This document shows positions 26,370-35,262 of a stretch of DNA of 64,000 nt, in pieces. The stretch's first letter is position 1; the number at the start of each line of letters is the position of its first letter. Source of the DNA: Hyphomicrobiales bacterium (lineage in GTDB: Bacteria; Pseudomonadota; Alphaproteobacteria; Rhizobiales; Rhizobiaceae); NCBI GenBank assembly GCA_900468285.1, contig UBTF01000007.1, positions 1 through 64,000 on the forward strand, written 5' to 3'. The notes under the pieces were generated by a model that was not told where the DNA came from, did not search any database, and worked only from the letters and a program-made list of their open reading frames with translations. The position numbers were made by a program, and so were the translations under genes.

Positions 26370-27479
26370 ATGCGAAAATTTCACGGCCTTCTGACGCTCG
26401 CCTTTCTTTGCAGCTTCGGCACGGCACTGGCGCAGGATGTTGAACTGATGCCGCCACCGCCGCTGGACCCGGCAAAGGTGCGCACCGTCATGGAAAAGGC
26501 GGTCGATGGCTTCATCCGCCCCGGCTATGATGCTTTTCGCGACAGCGGCACGGCGCTTGAGGGCAAGATGGCAGCGCTTTGCGCCACACCGTCCGCCGAC
26601 ACGATGGCTGCGGCCAAGGCGGGCTTTGCGGATGCGGCGGAGGCCTGGGCCCGGATCGAGATTGTCCGCGTTGGCCCCGTTATCGAGCAGAACCGTTTCG
26701 AGCGCGTGCTCTATTATCCCGACAGGAAGGGGCTCGGCCTCAGACAGGTGCAGCGATATCTTTCCGAGCGTGATGAAAGCGTGACCACGCCCGCGGGTCT
26801 GCAGGCAAAAAGTGTCGCCGCACAGGGCTTTGGTGCGCTGGAATATGTGCTTTACGGCAAGGACGCCGATGACCTCTTGAGCAAAAGAGACGGTTTTCGC
26901 TGCCGCTATGGCGCGGCGATTGCGGGCAACATAGCCAAAATCGGCACCGAGCTTTCCGATGCGTGGGATGCGCCGGATGGGACCGCCCGGCACTGGAAGG
27001 AACCGGGGCCGGACAATCCGGTGTTTCGCGATGAGCGGGAGGCATTGGTGGGTCTTTTGGGCATACTGGTGCACGCAGCCGAGGCCATTCGCGACCAGCG
27101 CATTGAAACCTTCTACAAGGGGCCGGACAATGCGAAATTTCCGCGAACCGCGATTTTCTGGCGCTCTGGCCTGACCTGGAAAAGCATCGCCGACAATATT
27201 GCCGCCGTCCAGACGCTGATGAGCAAGGCCGGGATGAGCGATCTTCTGCCGCCTGACCAGAGATCGATCACCGGCTCGATCGACTTCATCGCCAAATCCA
27301 TGGTCCGCGTGGCCGGTAACATCGACCCCGACATTGAAAAGGCATTGGCCGACGATGCTCAACGCGGCAAGGTCGATTATCTGCTGCTGAATGGCAAAGA
27401 CCTGATCTATCGCATCAATGACCAGTATGGCGGCGCAATCGGCCTGAGTTCCGGCTTCTCCTTCTCGGATGGGGACTGA
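26370..27479 (+). CDS. second imelysin family protein
   Basis: A 369-residue periplasmic imelysin with a signal peptide (MRKFHGLLTLAFLCSFGTALAQ when joined, about 1-22). It is a paralogue of the gene at 23322 but clearly diverged. At the position of the GxHxxE motif it reads GFGALEYVLYG, so the histidine is absent while the glutamate remains. I chose ATG 26370, with GGAAAA upstream; ATG 26358 overlaps the previous stop and adds four residues. It lies inside the imelysin/di-haem/DUF1513 cluster. Confidence 0.85.
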   Translation: MRKFHGLLTLAFLCSFGTALAQDVELMPPPPLDPAKVRTVMEKAVDGFIRPGYDAFRDSGTALEGKMAALCATPSADTMAAAKAGFADAAEAWARIEIVRVGPVIEQNRFERVLYYPDRKGLGLRQVQRYLSERDESVTTPAGLQAKSVAAQGFGALEYVLYGKDADDLLSKRDGFRCRYGAAIAGNIAKIGTELSDAWDAPDGTARHWKEPGPDNPVFRDEREALVGLLGILVHAAEAIRDQRIETFYKGPDNAKFPRTAIFWRSGLTWKSIADNIAAVQTLMSKAGMSDLLPPDQRSITGSIDFIAKSMVRVAGNIDPDIEKALADDAQRGKVDYLLLNGKDLIYRINDQYGGAIGLSSGFSFSDGD

Positions 27480-27483
27480 CCCC

Positions 27484-28575
27484 ATGGCCAACGACAAGCG
27501 GCTGCTGATCGACCGGCGCGCCTTCATCAAGGCGGCGGGTCTGCCGTTTCTGGCATCGCTTGCGCCGCGGTCCCTTCACGCACTGGAGCGCACGGACGCC
27601 GTCTTCGCTTCCGCCTTTCGCGACCGCAATGGCGCTTACGGCGTGGCAACGGTCAGCGAAGCGGGCGAGATCATCGACCGGCTGGTTTTGCCCGCCCGCG
27701 CCCATGGCATGGCAACCAGCGGTGCCACGGGTGTGACGGTTGCCTTTGCGCGAAGGCCCGGCACGTTTTTCATGGCTTTCGACCCGGCCAGACGCCGGGA
27801 ACCAATCGTGATGCACACGCCGCCAAACCGGCATTTCTACGGTCACGGCCAGTTTTCTCCCGATGGTTCCCTCCTCTATGCCAGCGAGAATGATTTCGAC
27901 AAAAGCCGTGGCGTGATCGGCCTTTATGACGCCCGCGACGGTTTTCGACGCATCGGCGAACACGACGCCTGTGGCATCGGCACGCATGACATGACGGTGA
28001 GCGAAGATGGGCGGATACTCATTATCGCCAATGGCGGCATTCAGACCCATCCGGATTTCGGGCGCACGAAGCTCAATATCGACGCCATGGAGCCCTCGCT
28101 TGTGCTTCTGGATGCGGCCACGGGACGACTGATCCAGAAACACGGGCTTGGGGGTCCGTTGGCGCAACTCTCTACCCGGCACGTGGATCTGGGCCGTGAC
28201 GGGCGCATCTGGTTTGCCTGCCAGTACGAAGGTCCGCGAAACGATCTGCCCGCCCTTGTCGGGCATTTCTGCAAGGGTGACGACCTGCATTTCCTTGATC
28301 TGCCACCGGAAACAACGGCGCGGCTGGCCAACTATGTGGGGGCGATTGCGGTGAACCGCCGCGACGGCATTGTCGGGCTGACCTCTCCCAATGGCAATGC
28401 AAGCGTGACGCTGGATGAAAAAACCGGCCGGATATTGAGCGAGGCTGCACTGCGCGAAGCAGCCGGCGTGGCACCTGCGGCCCATGGAATCGTCGCCTCC
28501 TCCTATGACGGACATTTCGGTTCAAGGGCAAGCGATGTCGCCTGGGACCAGCATATTGTCAGGCTTGCAGGATGA
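27484..28575 (+). CDS. DUF1513 domain protein, Tat-exported
   Basis: A 363-residue DUF1513 protein, probably a seven-bladed beta-propeller (repeated DGR, GHGQFSPDGSLLYASEND, TVSEDGRILIIANGG). The N terminus DRRAFIKAAGLPFLASLAP has the RR-x-F-x-K pattern of a twin-arginine signal, suggesting export of a folded, perhaps metal-bearing protein. It starts 5 bp after the second imelysin stop, as last gene of the cluster. The same gene set occurs near iron-responsive imelysin genes in Pseudomonas. Its activity is unknown. Confidence 0.82.
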   Translation: MANDKRLLIDRRAFIKAAGLPFLASLAPRSLHALERTDAVFASAFRDRNGAYGVATVSEAGEIIDRLVLPARAHGMATSGATGVTVAFARRPGTFFMAFDPARRREPIVMHTPPNRHFYGHGQFSPDGSLLYASENDFDKSRGVIGLYDARDGFRRIGEHDACGIGTHDMTVSEDGRILIIANGGIQTHPDFGRTKLNIDAMEPSLVLLDAATGRLIQKHGLGGPLAQLSTRHVDLGRDGRIWFACQYEGPRNDLPALVGHFCKGDDLHFLDLPPETTARLANYVGAIAVNRRDGIVGLTSPNGNASVTLDEKTGRILSEAALREAAGVAPAAHGIVASSYDGHFGSRASDVAWDQHIVRLAG

Positions 28576-28586
28576 ATTGCTGAAAT

Positions 28587-28607
28587 AACGCTGGAACGAA
28601 TAGCGTT
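28587..28607 (+). terminator. weak terminator after DUF1513 gene
   Basis: AACGCT-N9-AGCGTT followed by a short T/C stretch, 12 bp after the stop. It probably ends the imelysin cluster transcript. Confidence 0.4.
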
Positions 28608-28626
28608 TCCATGCATTTCATGGCGC

Positions 28627-29079
28627 ATGAAAAAAGCGCTGGTCTACCTCATTTTCATACTCGTCGTTGTGACGACAGGTGCGCTGATTGGCATGAACAA
28701 CGTGCCTGGCGAATGGTATCAATCGCTCAACAAGCCCTTCTTCAACCCGCCCAACTGGATTTTCGGTCCGGTATGGACAGCGCTCTACATCATGATTGCG
28801 GTGGCAGGCGCACGCACATGGCTGCAAAGCCGCATGGGCGGGCGGATGCAGCTGTGGGGCAGCCAGATGTTGTTGAACTTCATGTGGTCGCCGATTTTCT
28901 TTACCATGGAGAGCCCGGTAGGCGCGCTTATTCTCATCGTGCCCATGCTGGTCTGCGTTGTCGCCTTCATCATCATGACCGCGACGCGCGACAGGATTTC
29001 CATGTGGCTGTTCGTGCCCTATGCGGCATGGGTCGGCTTTGCCACGCTTCTCAACGCCAGCATCGTTTATCTGAATTAA
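28627..29079 (+). CDS. tspO: TspO/MBR family protein (tryptophan-rich sensory protein)
   Basis: A 150-residue, five-helix membrane protein of the TspO/peripheral benzodiazepine receptor family. Typical features are WYQSLNKPFFNPPNWIFGPVW (split over helix 1-2), the LNFMWSPIFF helix and the C-terminal PYAAWVGFATLLNASI. TspO binds porphyrins and modulates tetrapyrrole or stress responses in alphaproteobacteria. Its position right after a haem/iron-linked cluster is suggestive but may be chance. Confidence 0.93.
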   Translation: MKKALVYLIFILVVVTTGALIGMNNVPGEWYQSLNKPFFNPPNWIFGPVWTALYIMIAVAGARTWLQSRMGGRMQLWGSQMLLNFMWSPIFFTMESPVGALILIVPMLVCVVAFIIMTATRDRISMWLFVPYAAWVGFATLLNASIVYLN

Positions 29080-29146
29080 CTGCAACGTGCCCTTGCGTTC
29101 GCGGCCACCTCGCGCCATGTCTTTTTAAAAGCGGAAAGGCAGGGGA

Positions 29147-29596
29147 ATGGAATTTACCGATTCCGGCGACTATCGTCAGCGGATAGAAAAAAGCTTCAAG
29201 CGCCAGGGCGTCGTGCAGGCCATCAGGGCGGATCTTTCGCGCATCGAACATCGGCTGGTGGAAATCGAACTGCCGTTCCACCCCAAGCTGACGCAGCAAC
29301 ACGGCATTCTGCACGCGGGCGTCATCGCCGCTGCGCTGGACACGGCCTGCACCTATGCCGCCTACACGATTATCGCCCCCGAAAGCTCGTTGCTGACCAT
29401 TGAATTCAAGGTCAATCTCATGTCGCCCGGTCGGGGAGATCGTTTTCTGTTTCGCGGCGAAATCACCAAGCCCGGCAGCAACATCATCGTGGCAGACGGT
29501 CGCGCCTATGCGCTGACGGACGGCCCTGCCAAGCTGATCGCCTCGATGACGGGCACGATGATGGTGATGAAAGACCGCGAGGGCTTCGAAGAGTGA
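29147..29596 (+). CDS. PaaI family thioesterase (hotdog fold)
   Basis: A 149-residue single-domain hotdog protein of the PaaI/YigI type, predicted to hydrolyse acyl-CoA thioesters. The signature QQHGILHAGVIAAALDTACTY corresponds to the HGG..ALADTA active-site helix, and LLTIEFKVNLMSPGRGD is the usual core strand. AGGGG precedes the ATG. The stop overlaps the GTG start of the next gene (GTGA), so the two are coupled. Confidence 0.87.
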   Translation: MEFTDSGDYRQRIEKSFKRQGVVQAIRADLSRIEHRLVEIELPFHPKLTQQHGILHAGVIAAALDTACTYAAYTIIAPESSLLTIEFKVNLMSPGRGDRFLFRGEITKPGSNIIVADGRAYALTDGPAKLIASMTGTMMVMKDREGFEE

Positions 29597-30231
29597 GCTA
29601 CGAGATCCTGGAGATTGCGGGCAAGCGCCTGCTATTCGTCATGGCTGCGGATGCGGAATATGGCCCGCAGCTCAAGGCCCGTTTAAAACCCCTGATGACA
29701 GGCGTGGGCCCCGTGGAAGCGGCGGTTTCGCTGACCGCGACGCTCGCCACTCTCGACAGCGCGAACCGGCTGCCCCACCTCGTCGTTTCGCTCGGATCCG
29801 CCGGATCGCGGGTGCTGGAGCAGGCCGAGGTCTATCAGGCCACGTCCGTTTCCTACCGGGACATGGACGCATCCGCCTTTGGCTTTGAAAAGGGCTGCAC
29901 GCCGTTTCTCGATCTTCCCGCTGAAATTCCTTTGACGCTCAGCATTCCCGGCGTGGCAAAAGCGCGGCTTTCCACCGGCGCCAATGTCGTCTCGGGCTCA
30001 GGCTACGACCATGTGGATGCCGATATGGTGGAGATGGAGACTTTCGCCATCCTGCGGGCGTGCCAGCGGTTTGATGTGCCGATGATCGGACTGCGGGGCA
30101 TCTCCGACGGCAAGGCCGAGGTCAGCCACATATCCGACTGGACCGCTTATCTGCACGTGATCGACCAGAAACTGGCGCAAGCGGTTGACAGCTTGTGCGC
30201 TGCGATACAAGAGGGTGAGATTGCTCTGTAA
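29593..30231 (+). CDS. 5'-methylthioadenosine/S-adenosylhomocysteine nucleosidase-like protein
   Basis: A 212-residue purine nucleoside phosphorylase/MTA nucleosidase superfamily member. LVVSLGSAGS, DADMVEMETFAIL (ribose-binding Glu) and GISDGK (catalytic-type Asp) are the family landmarks. It starts with GTG in a GTGA overlap with the thioesterase gene. It is somewhat shorter than E. coli MtnN (232), with a reduced N terminus, so the substrate (MTA, SAH, or another nucleoside) is not certain. Confidence 0.82.
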   Translation: MSYEILEIAGKRLLFVMAADAEYGPQLKARLKPLMTGVGPVEAAVSLTATLATLDSANRLPHLVVSLGSAGSRVLEQAEVYQATSVSYRDMDASAFGFEKGCTPFLDLPAEIPLTLSIPGVAKARLSTGANVVSGSGYDHVDADMVEMETFAILRACQRFDVPMIGLRGISDGKAEVSHISDWTAYLHVIDQKLAQAVDSLCAAIQEGEIAL

Positions 30232-30313
30232 AGCTTGCGCAACCGCTTATGTTCTGGCTTTTCAGGCCAACTCCCGGGTTGCGTTGAGGCCCGGATTTCT
30301 TTAAAGGCTCGCC

Positions 30314-31891
30314 ATGACCCAGATAGCCCATCCCGACAGCATCCTCATCATCGATTTCGGCAGCCAGGTGACGCAGCTTATTGCGCGCCGTGTGCGCGAA
30401 GCCGGAGTCTATTGCGAAATCCACCCCTTCCAGAATGCGGCGGAAGCCTTCGAGAAACTTCAGCCGAAGGGCGTGATCTTCTCCGGCGGCCCGGCATCGG
30501 TAACCGCTGAAGGCAGCCCGCGCGCTCCACAGGCGGTGTTCGATTCCGGCATTCCGATCCTTGGCATCTGTTACGGGCAGCAGACACTGTGCACGCAGCT
30601 CGGCGGCACTGTCGAAGGCGGACATGCGGCAGAATTCGGTCGCGCCGATATCGAGATCAAGAAGGCAAGCCCGCTGTTCGACGGATTCTGGGATGTCGGT
30701 GGACGTTACCCGGTCTGGATGAGCCATGGCGACCGCGTGACGCAATTGCCGGCAGGTTTCGAAGTGGCCGCGACATCCGAAAACGCACCCTTCGCCATCG
30801 CCGTCAATGAAGAGCGCCGCTACTACACCACCATGTTCCACCCGGAAGTGATGCACACGCCAGATGGCGCAAAGCTTCTGTCCAACTTCGTGCACAAGAT
30901 CGTCGGCCTGAAATCCGACTGGACCATGGCGGCCTACCGCGCCGAGATGATCCGCAAGATCCGTGAACAGGTTGGAACCGAGCGGGTGATCTGCGGCCTG
31001 TCTGGCGGCGTCGATTCCTCCGTCGCGGCGGTGCTGATCCATGAAGCGGTTGGCGATCAGTTGACATGCATCTACGTCGATCACGGCCTGATGCGCCAGG
31101 CCGAGAGCGAGCAGGTCGTCGGCATGTTCCGCGATCATTACAATATTCCGCTGGTGCATGTGGATGCGTCCGATCTGTTCCTGACGGAACTGGCAGGCGT
31201 TTCCGACCCGGAAGTGAAGCGCAAGACAATCGGCCGCCTGTTCATCGAGACCTTCGAGGCGGAAGCTGCCAAGATCGCCTCTGACGGCAAGGGCGCTCCA
31301 GCGTTTCTGGCGCAGGGCACGCTGTACCCCGACGTTATCGAGAGCGTATCCTTCTCCGGCGGCCCATCTGTCACCATCAAGAGCCACCACAATGTCGGCG
31401 GTCTGCCAGAGCGCATGAACATGAAGCTGGTCGAGCCGCTTCGCGAATTGTTCAAGGACGAGGTCCGTGCACTTGGCCGTGAACTCGGCCTTCCCGAAAG
31501 CTTCATCGGCCGCCACCCCTTCCCGGGTCCGGGTCTTGCCATTCGCTGCCCCGGCGTGGTCACGCGCGAAAAGCTCGACATTCTGCGCAAGGCCGATGCG
31601 ATCTATCTCGATGAAATCCGTAAAGCCGGTCTCTACGACACCATCTGGCAGGCCTTTGCCGTGCTGTTGCCGGTACAGACCGTGGGCGTCATGGGCGACT
31701 ACCGCACCTATGACTTCGTCTGCGCGCTGCGCGCCGTGACCTCGGTGGACGGCATGACGGCGGATTTCTACCCCTATGACATGAACTTCCTGGGACGCGC
31801 GGCAACCCGCATCATCAACGAAGTCAAGGGCATCAACCGCGTCGTCTACGACGTGACGAGCAAGCCGCCCGGCACGATCGAGTGGGAATAA
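30314..31891 (+). CDS. guaA: GMP synthase (glutamine-hydrolysing)
   Basis: Converts XMP to GMP with glutamine and ATP. At 525 residues it matches the E. coli enzyme. The N-terminal class I glutamine amidotransferase domain has GICYGQQ with the nucleophile Cys and the H/E pair in MFHPEVMHT. The ATP pyrophosphatase domain has the PP-loop LSGGVDSS, and the C-terminal dimerisation domain ends KPPGTIEWE. It is followed by a strong terminator. Confidence 0.97.
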   Translation: MTQIAHPDSILIIDFGSQVTQLIARRVREAGVYCEIHPFQNAAEAFEKLQPKGVIFSGGPASVTAEGSPRAPQAVFDSGIPILGICYGQQTLCTQLGGTVEGGHAAEFGRADIEIKKASPLFDGFWDVGGRYPVWMSHGDRVTQLPAGFEVAATSENAPFAIAVNEERRYYTTMFHPEVMHTPDGAKLLSNFVHKIVGLKSDWTMAAYRAEMIRKIREQVGTERVICGLSGGVDSSVAAVLIHEAVGDQLTCIYVDHGLMRQAESEQVVGMFRDHYNIPLVHVDASDLFLTELAGVSDPEVKRKTIGRLFIETFEAEAAKIASDGKGAPAFLAQGTLYPDVIESVSFSGGPSVTIKSHHNVGGLPERMNMKLVEPLRELFKDEVRALGRELGLPESFIGRHPFPGPGLAIRCPGVVTREKLDILRKADAIYLDEIRKAGLYDTIWQAFAVLLPVQTVGVMGDYRTYDFVCALRAVTSVDGMTADFYPYDMNFLGRAATRIINEVKGINRVVYDVTSKPPGTIEWE

Positions 31892-31914
31892 GTCCAATCG
31901 GGCTTGAACGACAC

Positions 31915-31952
31915 AAACCGGGCTCCGTCGAAAGACGGGCCCGGTTTTCTTT
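31915..31952 (+). terminator. rho-independent terminator of guaA
   Basis: AACCGGGC then CGTC-GAAA-GACG then GCCCGGTTTTCTTT: a long GC stem capped by a GNRA tetraloop, with a T-rich tail. Confidence 0.88.
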
Positions 31953-32013
31953 GCGGCATTGATAAAAGCTTTAAATCGGCTATCTTACTTCCGTCTTACC
32001 CAAGGTGGATATG

Positions 32014-32289
32014 ATGTCGAAGCCGGAAAAACTCACCACGACCATCTCTACAAAAGGACAGGTCATTCTTCCCAAAACCATACGCCAGCACCGTGACTGG
32101 GGGGCTGGAACGCGTTTGACGGTCGAGGAAACCGCTGACGGCGTTCTGCTCAAGCGCGCTCCCGCCTTTGCACCGACGACATCGGAAGACGTGTTCGGAA
32201 TGCTACCGTTCAGGGAAAAGTCAAAGACGTTGGAAGAAATGGATGAGGCCATATTGGCTGAAGCGCACAGACATCATGATCGCGATTGA
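32014..32289 (+). CDS. vapB: AbrB/VapB family antitoxin
   Basis: A 91-residue protein with an N-terminal SpoVT/AbrB swapped-hairpin DNA-binding domain (TTTISTKGQVILPKTIR) and a C-terminal acidic tail (LEEMDEAILAEAH) expected to wrap the toxin. AAGGTGG lies upstream; ATG 32014 has better spacing than ATG 32011. It overlaps vapC by 14 bp, the classic toxin-antitoxin arrangement. VapB normally neutralises VapC and, with it, represses the operon. Confidence 0.88.
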   Translation: MSKPEKLTTTISTKGQVILPKTIRQHRDWGAGTRLTVEETADGVLLKRAPAFAPTTSEDVFGMLPFREKSKTLEEMDEAILAEAHRHHDRD

Positions 32290-32665
32290 TACCAACGTCG
32301 TTGTCCGCTACCTGACGGGGGATCACCCTGAGCAGTCTGTTCGTGCCCGCACCATCGTTGATGGACAGTTGGTGTTTGTGGCCGTGACAGTGGCACTGGA
32401 AACCGAATGGGTTTTGCGAAGCGCCTATGGATTTAGCCGCATACAAGCGGTTGGCGCACTCCGCGCGTTTTGCGGGCTACCGACCGTCAGCGTCGAGGAC
32501 GCAGACTGCATCGCAGAGGCACTGGACTTAACAGAAAAATCGATTGATTTTAGCGATGCTCTGCATCTTGTCAGAACCGCTCACTACGCGAGATTTGTCA
32601 CGTTCGATCGCAAGTTCATAAGGGCCGCTCAGGCGGCAGGCATGAAGCACGTCGTTGAGGCCTGA
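32276..32665 (+). CDS. vapC: VapC family PIN-domain ribonuclease toxin
   Basis: A 129-residue PIN domain. The acidic metal-binding residues are all present: D5 (IAIDTN), E42 (ALETEW), D94 (DFSDALH) and D111 (TFDRKF). Such toxins cleave RNA, often initiator tRNA or rRNA, when the antitoxin is degraded. The start lies inside the vapB coding end. With an intact catalytic site and antitoxin, this pair looks functional. Confidence 0.9.
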   Translation: MIAIDTNVVVRYLTGDHPEQSVRARTIVDGQLVFVAVTVALETEWVLRSAYGFSRIQAVGALRAFCGLPTVSVEDADCIAEALDLTEKSIDFSDALHLVRTAHYARFVTFDRKFIRAAQAAGMKHVVEA

Positions 32666-32708
32666 AGCGCTCTAGCGTGTAAGTACAGGCGAAATCCGCC
32701 TCATGCCA

Positions 32709-32732
32709 AGGCGAGGCCATCATGCCTCGCCA
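32709..32732. other. hairpin between vapC and a small minus-strand gene
   Basis: GGCGAGGC-N6-GCCTCGCC, an 8-bp GC stem between convergent genes. There is no T run on either strand, so it may be a weak bidirectional 3' structure. Confidence 0.4.
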
Positions 32733-32747
32733 GCGTCGATATCAGAC

Positions 32748-32915
32748 TTAGAGCTGAACCTTGTCGAAAGCCTTGCGGTCGATGCCCAGAGCGTCAAGAT
32801 CAGCACCAGCTGGCTTGCGATGTGCACGAACGGCAGCGGAAACGGCAAGAGCTGCGCCGAAAACGGCAAAGGTTTCGCCGATGAAGTTACGGGATGTCTT
32901 GGCAACGTTACGCAT
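32748..32915 (-). CDS. small conserved-looking protein, 55 residues
   Basis: A 55-residue ORF starting MRNVAKTSRNFIGETFAVFG, then an alanine-rich segment (AALAVSAAVRAHRK) and a charged end DALGIDRKAFDKVQL. A textbook AAGGAG stands 8 bases before the ATG, which strongly supports translation. The middle could be a short amphipathic or single membrane helix. I do not recognise a named domain, though similar small proteins occur in rhizobia. It converges with vapC. Confidence 0.65.
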   Translation of the reverse strand: MRNVAKTSRNFIGETFAVFGAALAVSAAVRAHRKPAGADLDALGIDRKAFDKVQL

Positions 32916-33028
32916 GTGCGTTTCTCCTTTGTGTTGCTTAGAATATGAGCATTCCCGGGCAATTCTACAACTCATGATACAGCAAGCGAGCCATGCAGCT
33001 TAGCTCGAACTCATTCAGATGACAGACC

Positions 33029-33042
33029 ATGCAAATTTGCAT
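33029..33042. promoter_or_regulatory. 14-bp perfect palindrome
   Basis: ATGCAAATTTGCAT is a perfect 14-bp palindrome between the small minus-strand gene and the Spx/ArsC-like gene, 69 bp upstream of the latter's start. It has operator-like form, but no regulator is adjacent. Confidence 0.35.
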
Positions 33043-33110
33043 AGCTCAGCGGCTGTTTGAATTCCGGCCAGAGTTTGCTATTCCGGTGGTCTTCCATGAG
33101 AGGCTGTTTC

Positions 33111-33458
33111 ATGACGATCACTATCTACGGCATCAAGAATTGCGACACGATGAAGAAGGCCCGCACATGGCTTGAGGCCGAGGGCATCGATCATAAGTTT
33201 CATGATTACAAGACAGCCGGTATCGACGCCGCGCATCTGAACGCATGGTGTGATGCGGCAGGCTGGGAGACCGTGCTGAACCGGGCCGGGACGACCTTCA
33301 AGAAGCTTGAGGATGAGCAGAAGACGAATCTCGACCGCGACAAGGCGGTTGCGCTGATGCTGGCGCAGCCATCGATGATCAAGCGGCCGGTGCTGGAGGC
33401 GAAGGGCGAGATCACCGTCGGGTTCAAGCCGGAAACCTATGCGGCCCTGTTTCGCTGA
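33111..33458 (+). CDS. Spx/ArsC family (YffB-like) protein
   Basis: A 115-residue thioredoxin-fold protein of the ArsC/Spx/YffB family. TIYGIKNCDTMKKARTWLE carries the single family cysteine (C11). IKRPVLEAKGEITVGFKPE is the usual C-terminal loop. YffB-like proteins bind glutathione; arsenate reduction is not implied. AGAGG precedes ATG 33111. It lies 8 bp before ybaK, so the two probably form an operon. Confidence 0.85.
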   Translation: MTITIYGIKNCDTMKKARTWLEAEGIDHKFHDYKTAGIDAAHLNAWCDAAGWETVLNRAGTTFKKLEDEQKTNLDRDKAVALMLAQPSMIKRPVLEAKGEITVGFKPETYAALFR

Positions 33459-33466
33459 GATCTGCC

Positions 33467-33943
33467 ATGTCGAAGACTACCCGCGCGACACAGACGCTCA
33501 GCAAGGCCGGTATCGTCTTTACCGCCGTGACCTATGAGTACGATCCGAACGCCGACCGCATCGGCCTGCAGGCGGCGCAAGCCATCGGCGCCGAGCCGCA
33601 TCTGGTTTTAAAAACGCTCATGGCCGAGGTGGATGGCAAGGCGGTTTGCGTGGTCGTACCATCCGACCGCGAGGTGAGCATGAAGAAACTGGCGGCGGCC
33701 TTTGGCGGTAAATCTGCGCAAATGATGAAGCCTGTAGATGCCGAACGCGCAACCGGTTATCACGTCGGCGGCATAAGCCCCTTTGGCCAGAAGAAGCAGG
33801 TGCCGACAGCCATCGAGATACAGTCCCTCGGCCATGACGAAGTTTACATGAATGGCGGCCAGCGGGGGCTGCAGGTACGGCTTTCGCCTAGGGATGCGCA
33901 GGCCGTTCTGAAAGCCGTCGCCGCTCCCCTGGTTGCCGAATAG
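33467..33943 (+). CDS. ybaK: Cys-tRNA(Pro)/Cys-tRNA(Cys) deacylase YbaK
   Basis: A 158-residue member of the YbaK/ProX editing family, which hydrolyses Cys-tRNA(Pro) formed by prolyl-tRNA synthetase. The invariant lysine is K49 in HLVLKTLMAEVDG. SMKKLAAAFGGKSAQMM and GYHVGGISPFGQKK are diagnostic of YbaK. It follows the Spx/ArsC-like gene. Confidence 0.93.
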   Translation: MSKTTRATQTLSKAGIVFTAVTYEYDPNADRIGLQAAQAIGAEPHLVLKTLMAEVDGKAVCVVVPSDREVSMKKLAAAFGGKSAQMMKPVDAERATGYHVGGISPFGQKKQVPTAIEIQSLGHDEVYMNGGQRGLQVRLSPRDAQAVLKAVAAPLVAE

Positions 33944-34017
33944 CACAAAGACGGTTGGCTTTCGCGACGAATGGGCTATGTTTTGCGCCTCGCAATGAAG
34001 ACATGTGAAGGCGCATC

Positions 34018-35256
34018 ATGACAGTTTCTCCCATCGATCCCGTCAAACTCGAAAAGCTGGCCGAAGTCGCCGTCAAGGTCGGGCTGCAATTGCAGAAGGA
34101 TCAGGATCTGGTCATCACCGCGCCGCTTGCGGCGCTGCCCCTGGTGCGTTTCCTGACCAAGCACGCCTATATGGCAGGCGGCGGTCTGGTCACCACCTTC
34201 TATTCCGACGAGGAAACGACGCTTGCCCGGTACAGGCACGCAAGCGACGCCAATTTCGACCGGGCATCCGGCTGGCTGTATGAAGGCATGGCGAAGGCCT
34301 ATGCCAATGGGGCCGCGCGGCTTGCCATTTCCGGCGACAACCCCATGCTGCTGGCCAATGAGGACGCTTCTAAGGTAGCCCGCGCCAACAAGGCCAATTC
34401 CACAGCCTACAAACCGGCGCTGGAGAAGATTTCCAACTTCGACATCAACTGGAACATCATTTCCTACCCCAACCCTTCCTGGGCCAAGCAGGTGTTCCCC
34501 GGCATTCCCGAGGACGAAGCGGTCAGGAAGCTGGCGGATGCGATTTTTGCGGCGTCGCGCGTCGATGTCGCCGACCCCGTGGCGGCATGGGCGGAGCACA
34601 ACGCCAACCTTGCCAAGCGTTCCTCCTGGTTGAACGGCGAGCGTTTCGCCTCGCTGCATTTCACTGGCCCCGGCACGGATGTGACGATTGGTCTTGCGGA
34701 TAATCACGAATGGCATGGCGGCGCATCGGCAGCCAAGAATGGCGTGACCTGCAACCCGAATATTCCGACCGAGGAAGTCTTTACCACGCCGCACGCGCTG
34801 CGGGTGGATGGCTATGTTTCCAGCACCAAGCCGCTGTCGCATCAGGGTACGTTGATCGACGACATCAGGGTGACGTTCGAGGCAGGCCGCATCGTGGAAG
34901 CCAAGGCATCCAAGGGTGAGGCCGTGCTGAACAAGGTGCTGGACACGGATGAAGGTGCGCGACGCCTGGGTGAAGTGGCACTGGTGCCGCATTCTTCGCC
35001 GATCTCTGCCAGCGGCATTCTGTTCTACAACACGCTGTTCGATGAAAATGCATCCTGCCACATCGCGTTGGGACAATGCTATTCCAAGTGCTTTATCGAT
35101 GGCGCGACGCTGACGCAGGACCAGATCAAGGCGCAGGGCGGCAATTCCAGTCTGATCCATATCGACTGGATGATCGGCTCCGACAAGGTCGATATTGACG
35201 GTGTCAGAGCCGATGGCTCGAAGGTGCCTGTGATGCGCAAGGGCGAATGGGCCTGA
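34018..35256 (+). CDS. M29 family aminopeptidase
   Basis: A 412-residue metallo-aminopeptidase of the AmpS/thermophilic aminopeptidase T family, cytoplasmic, with a two-metal site. Metal ligands and neighbours are visible in NPNIPTEEVFTTPH, LGEVALVPHSSPI, the HIALGQCYSKC stretch and IHIDWMIG. Full length for the family. It stands alone, 75 bp after ybaK, and converges with the broken EamA gene. Confidence 0.92.
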   Translation: MTVSPIDPVKLEKLAEVAVKVGLQLQKDQDLVITAPLAALPLVRFLTKHAYMAGGGLVTTFYSDEETTLARYRHASDANFDRASGWLYEGMAKAYANGAARLAISGDNPMLLANEDASKVARANKANSTAYKPALEKISNFDINWNIISYPNPSWAKQVFPGIPEDEAVRKLADAIFAASRVDVADPVAAWAEHNANLAKRSSWLNGERFASLHFTGPGTDVTIGLADNHEWHGGASAAKNGVTCNPNIPTEEVFTTPHALRVDGYVSSTKPLSHQGTLIDDIRVTFEAGRIVEAKASKGEAVLNKVLDTDEGARRLGEVALVPHSSPISASGILFYNTLFDENASCHIALGQCYSKCFIDGATLTQDQIKAQGGNSSLIHIDWMIGSDKVDIDGVRADGSKVPVMRKGEWA

Positions 35257-35262
35257 TGACAG

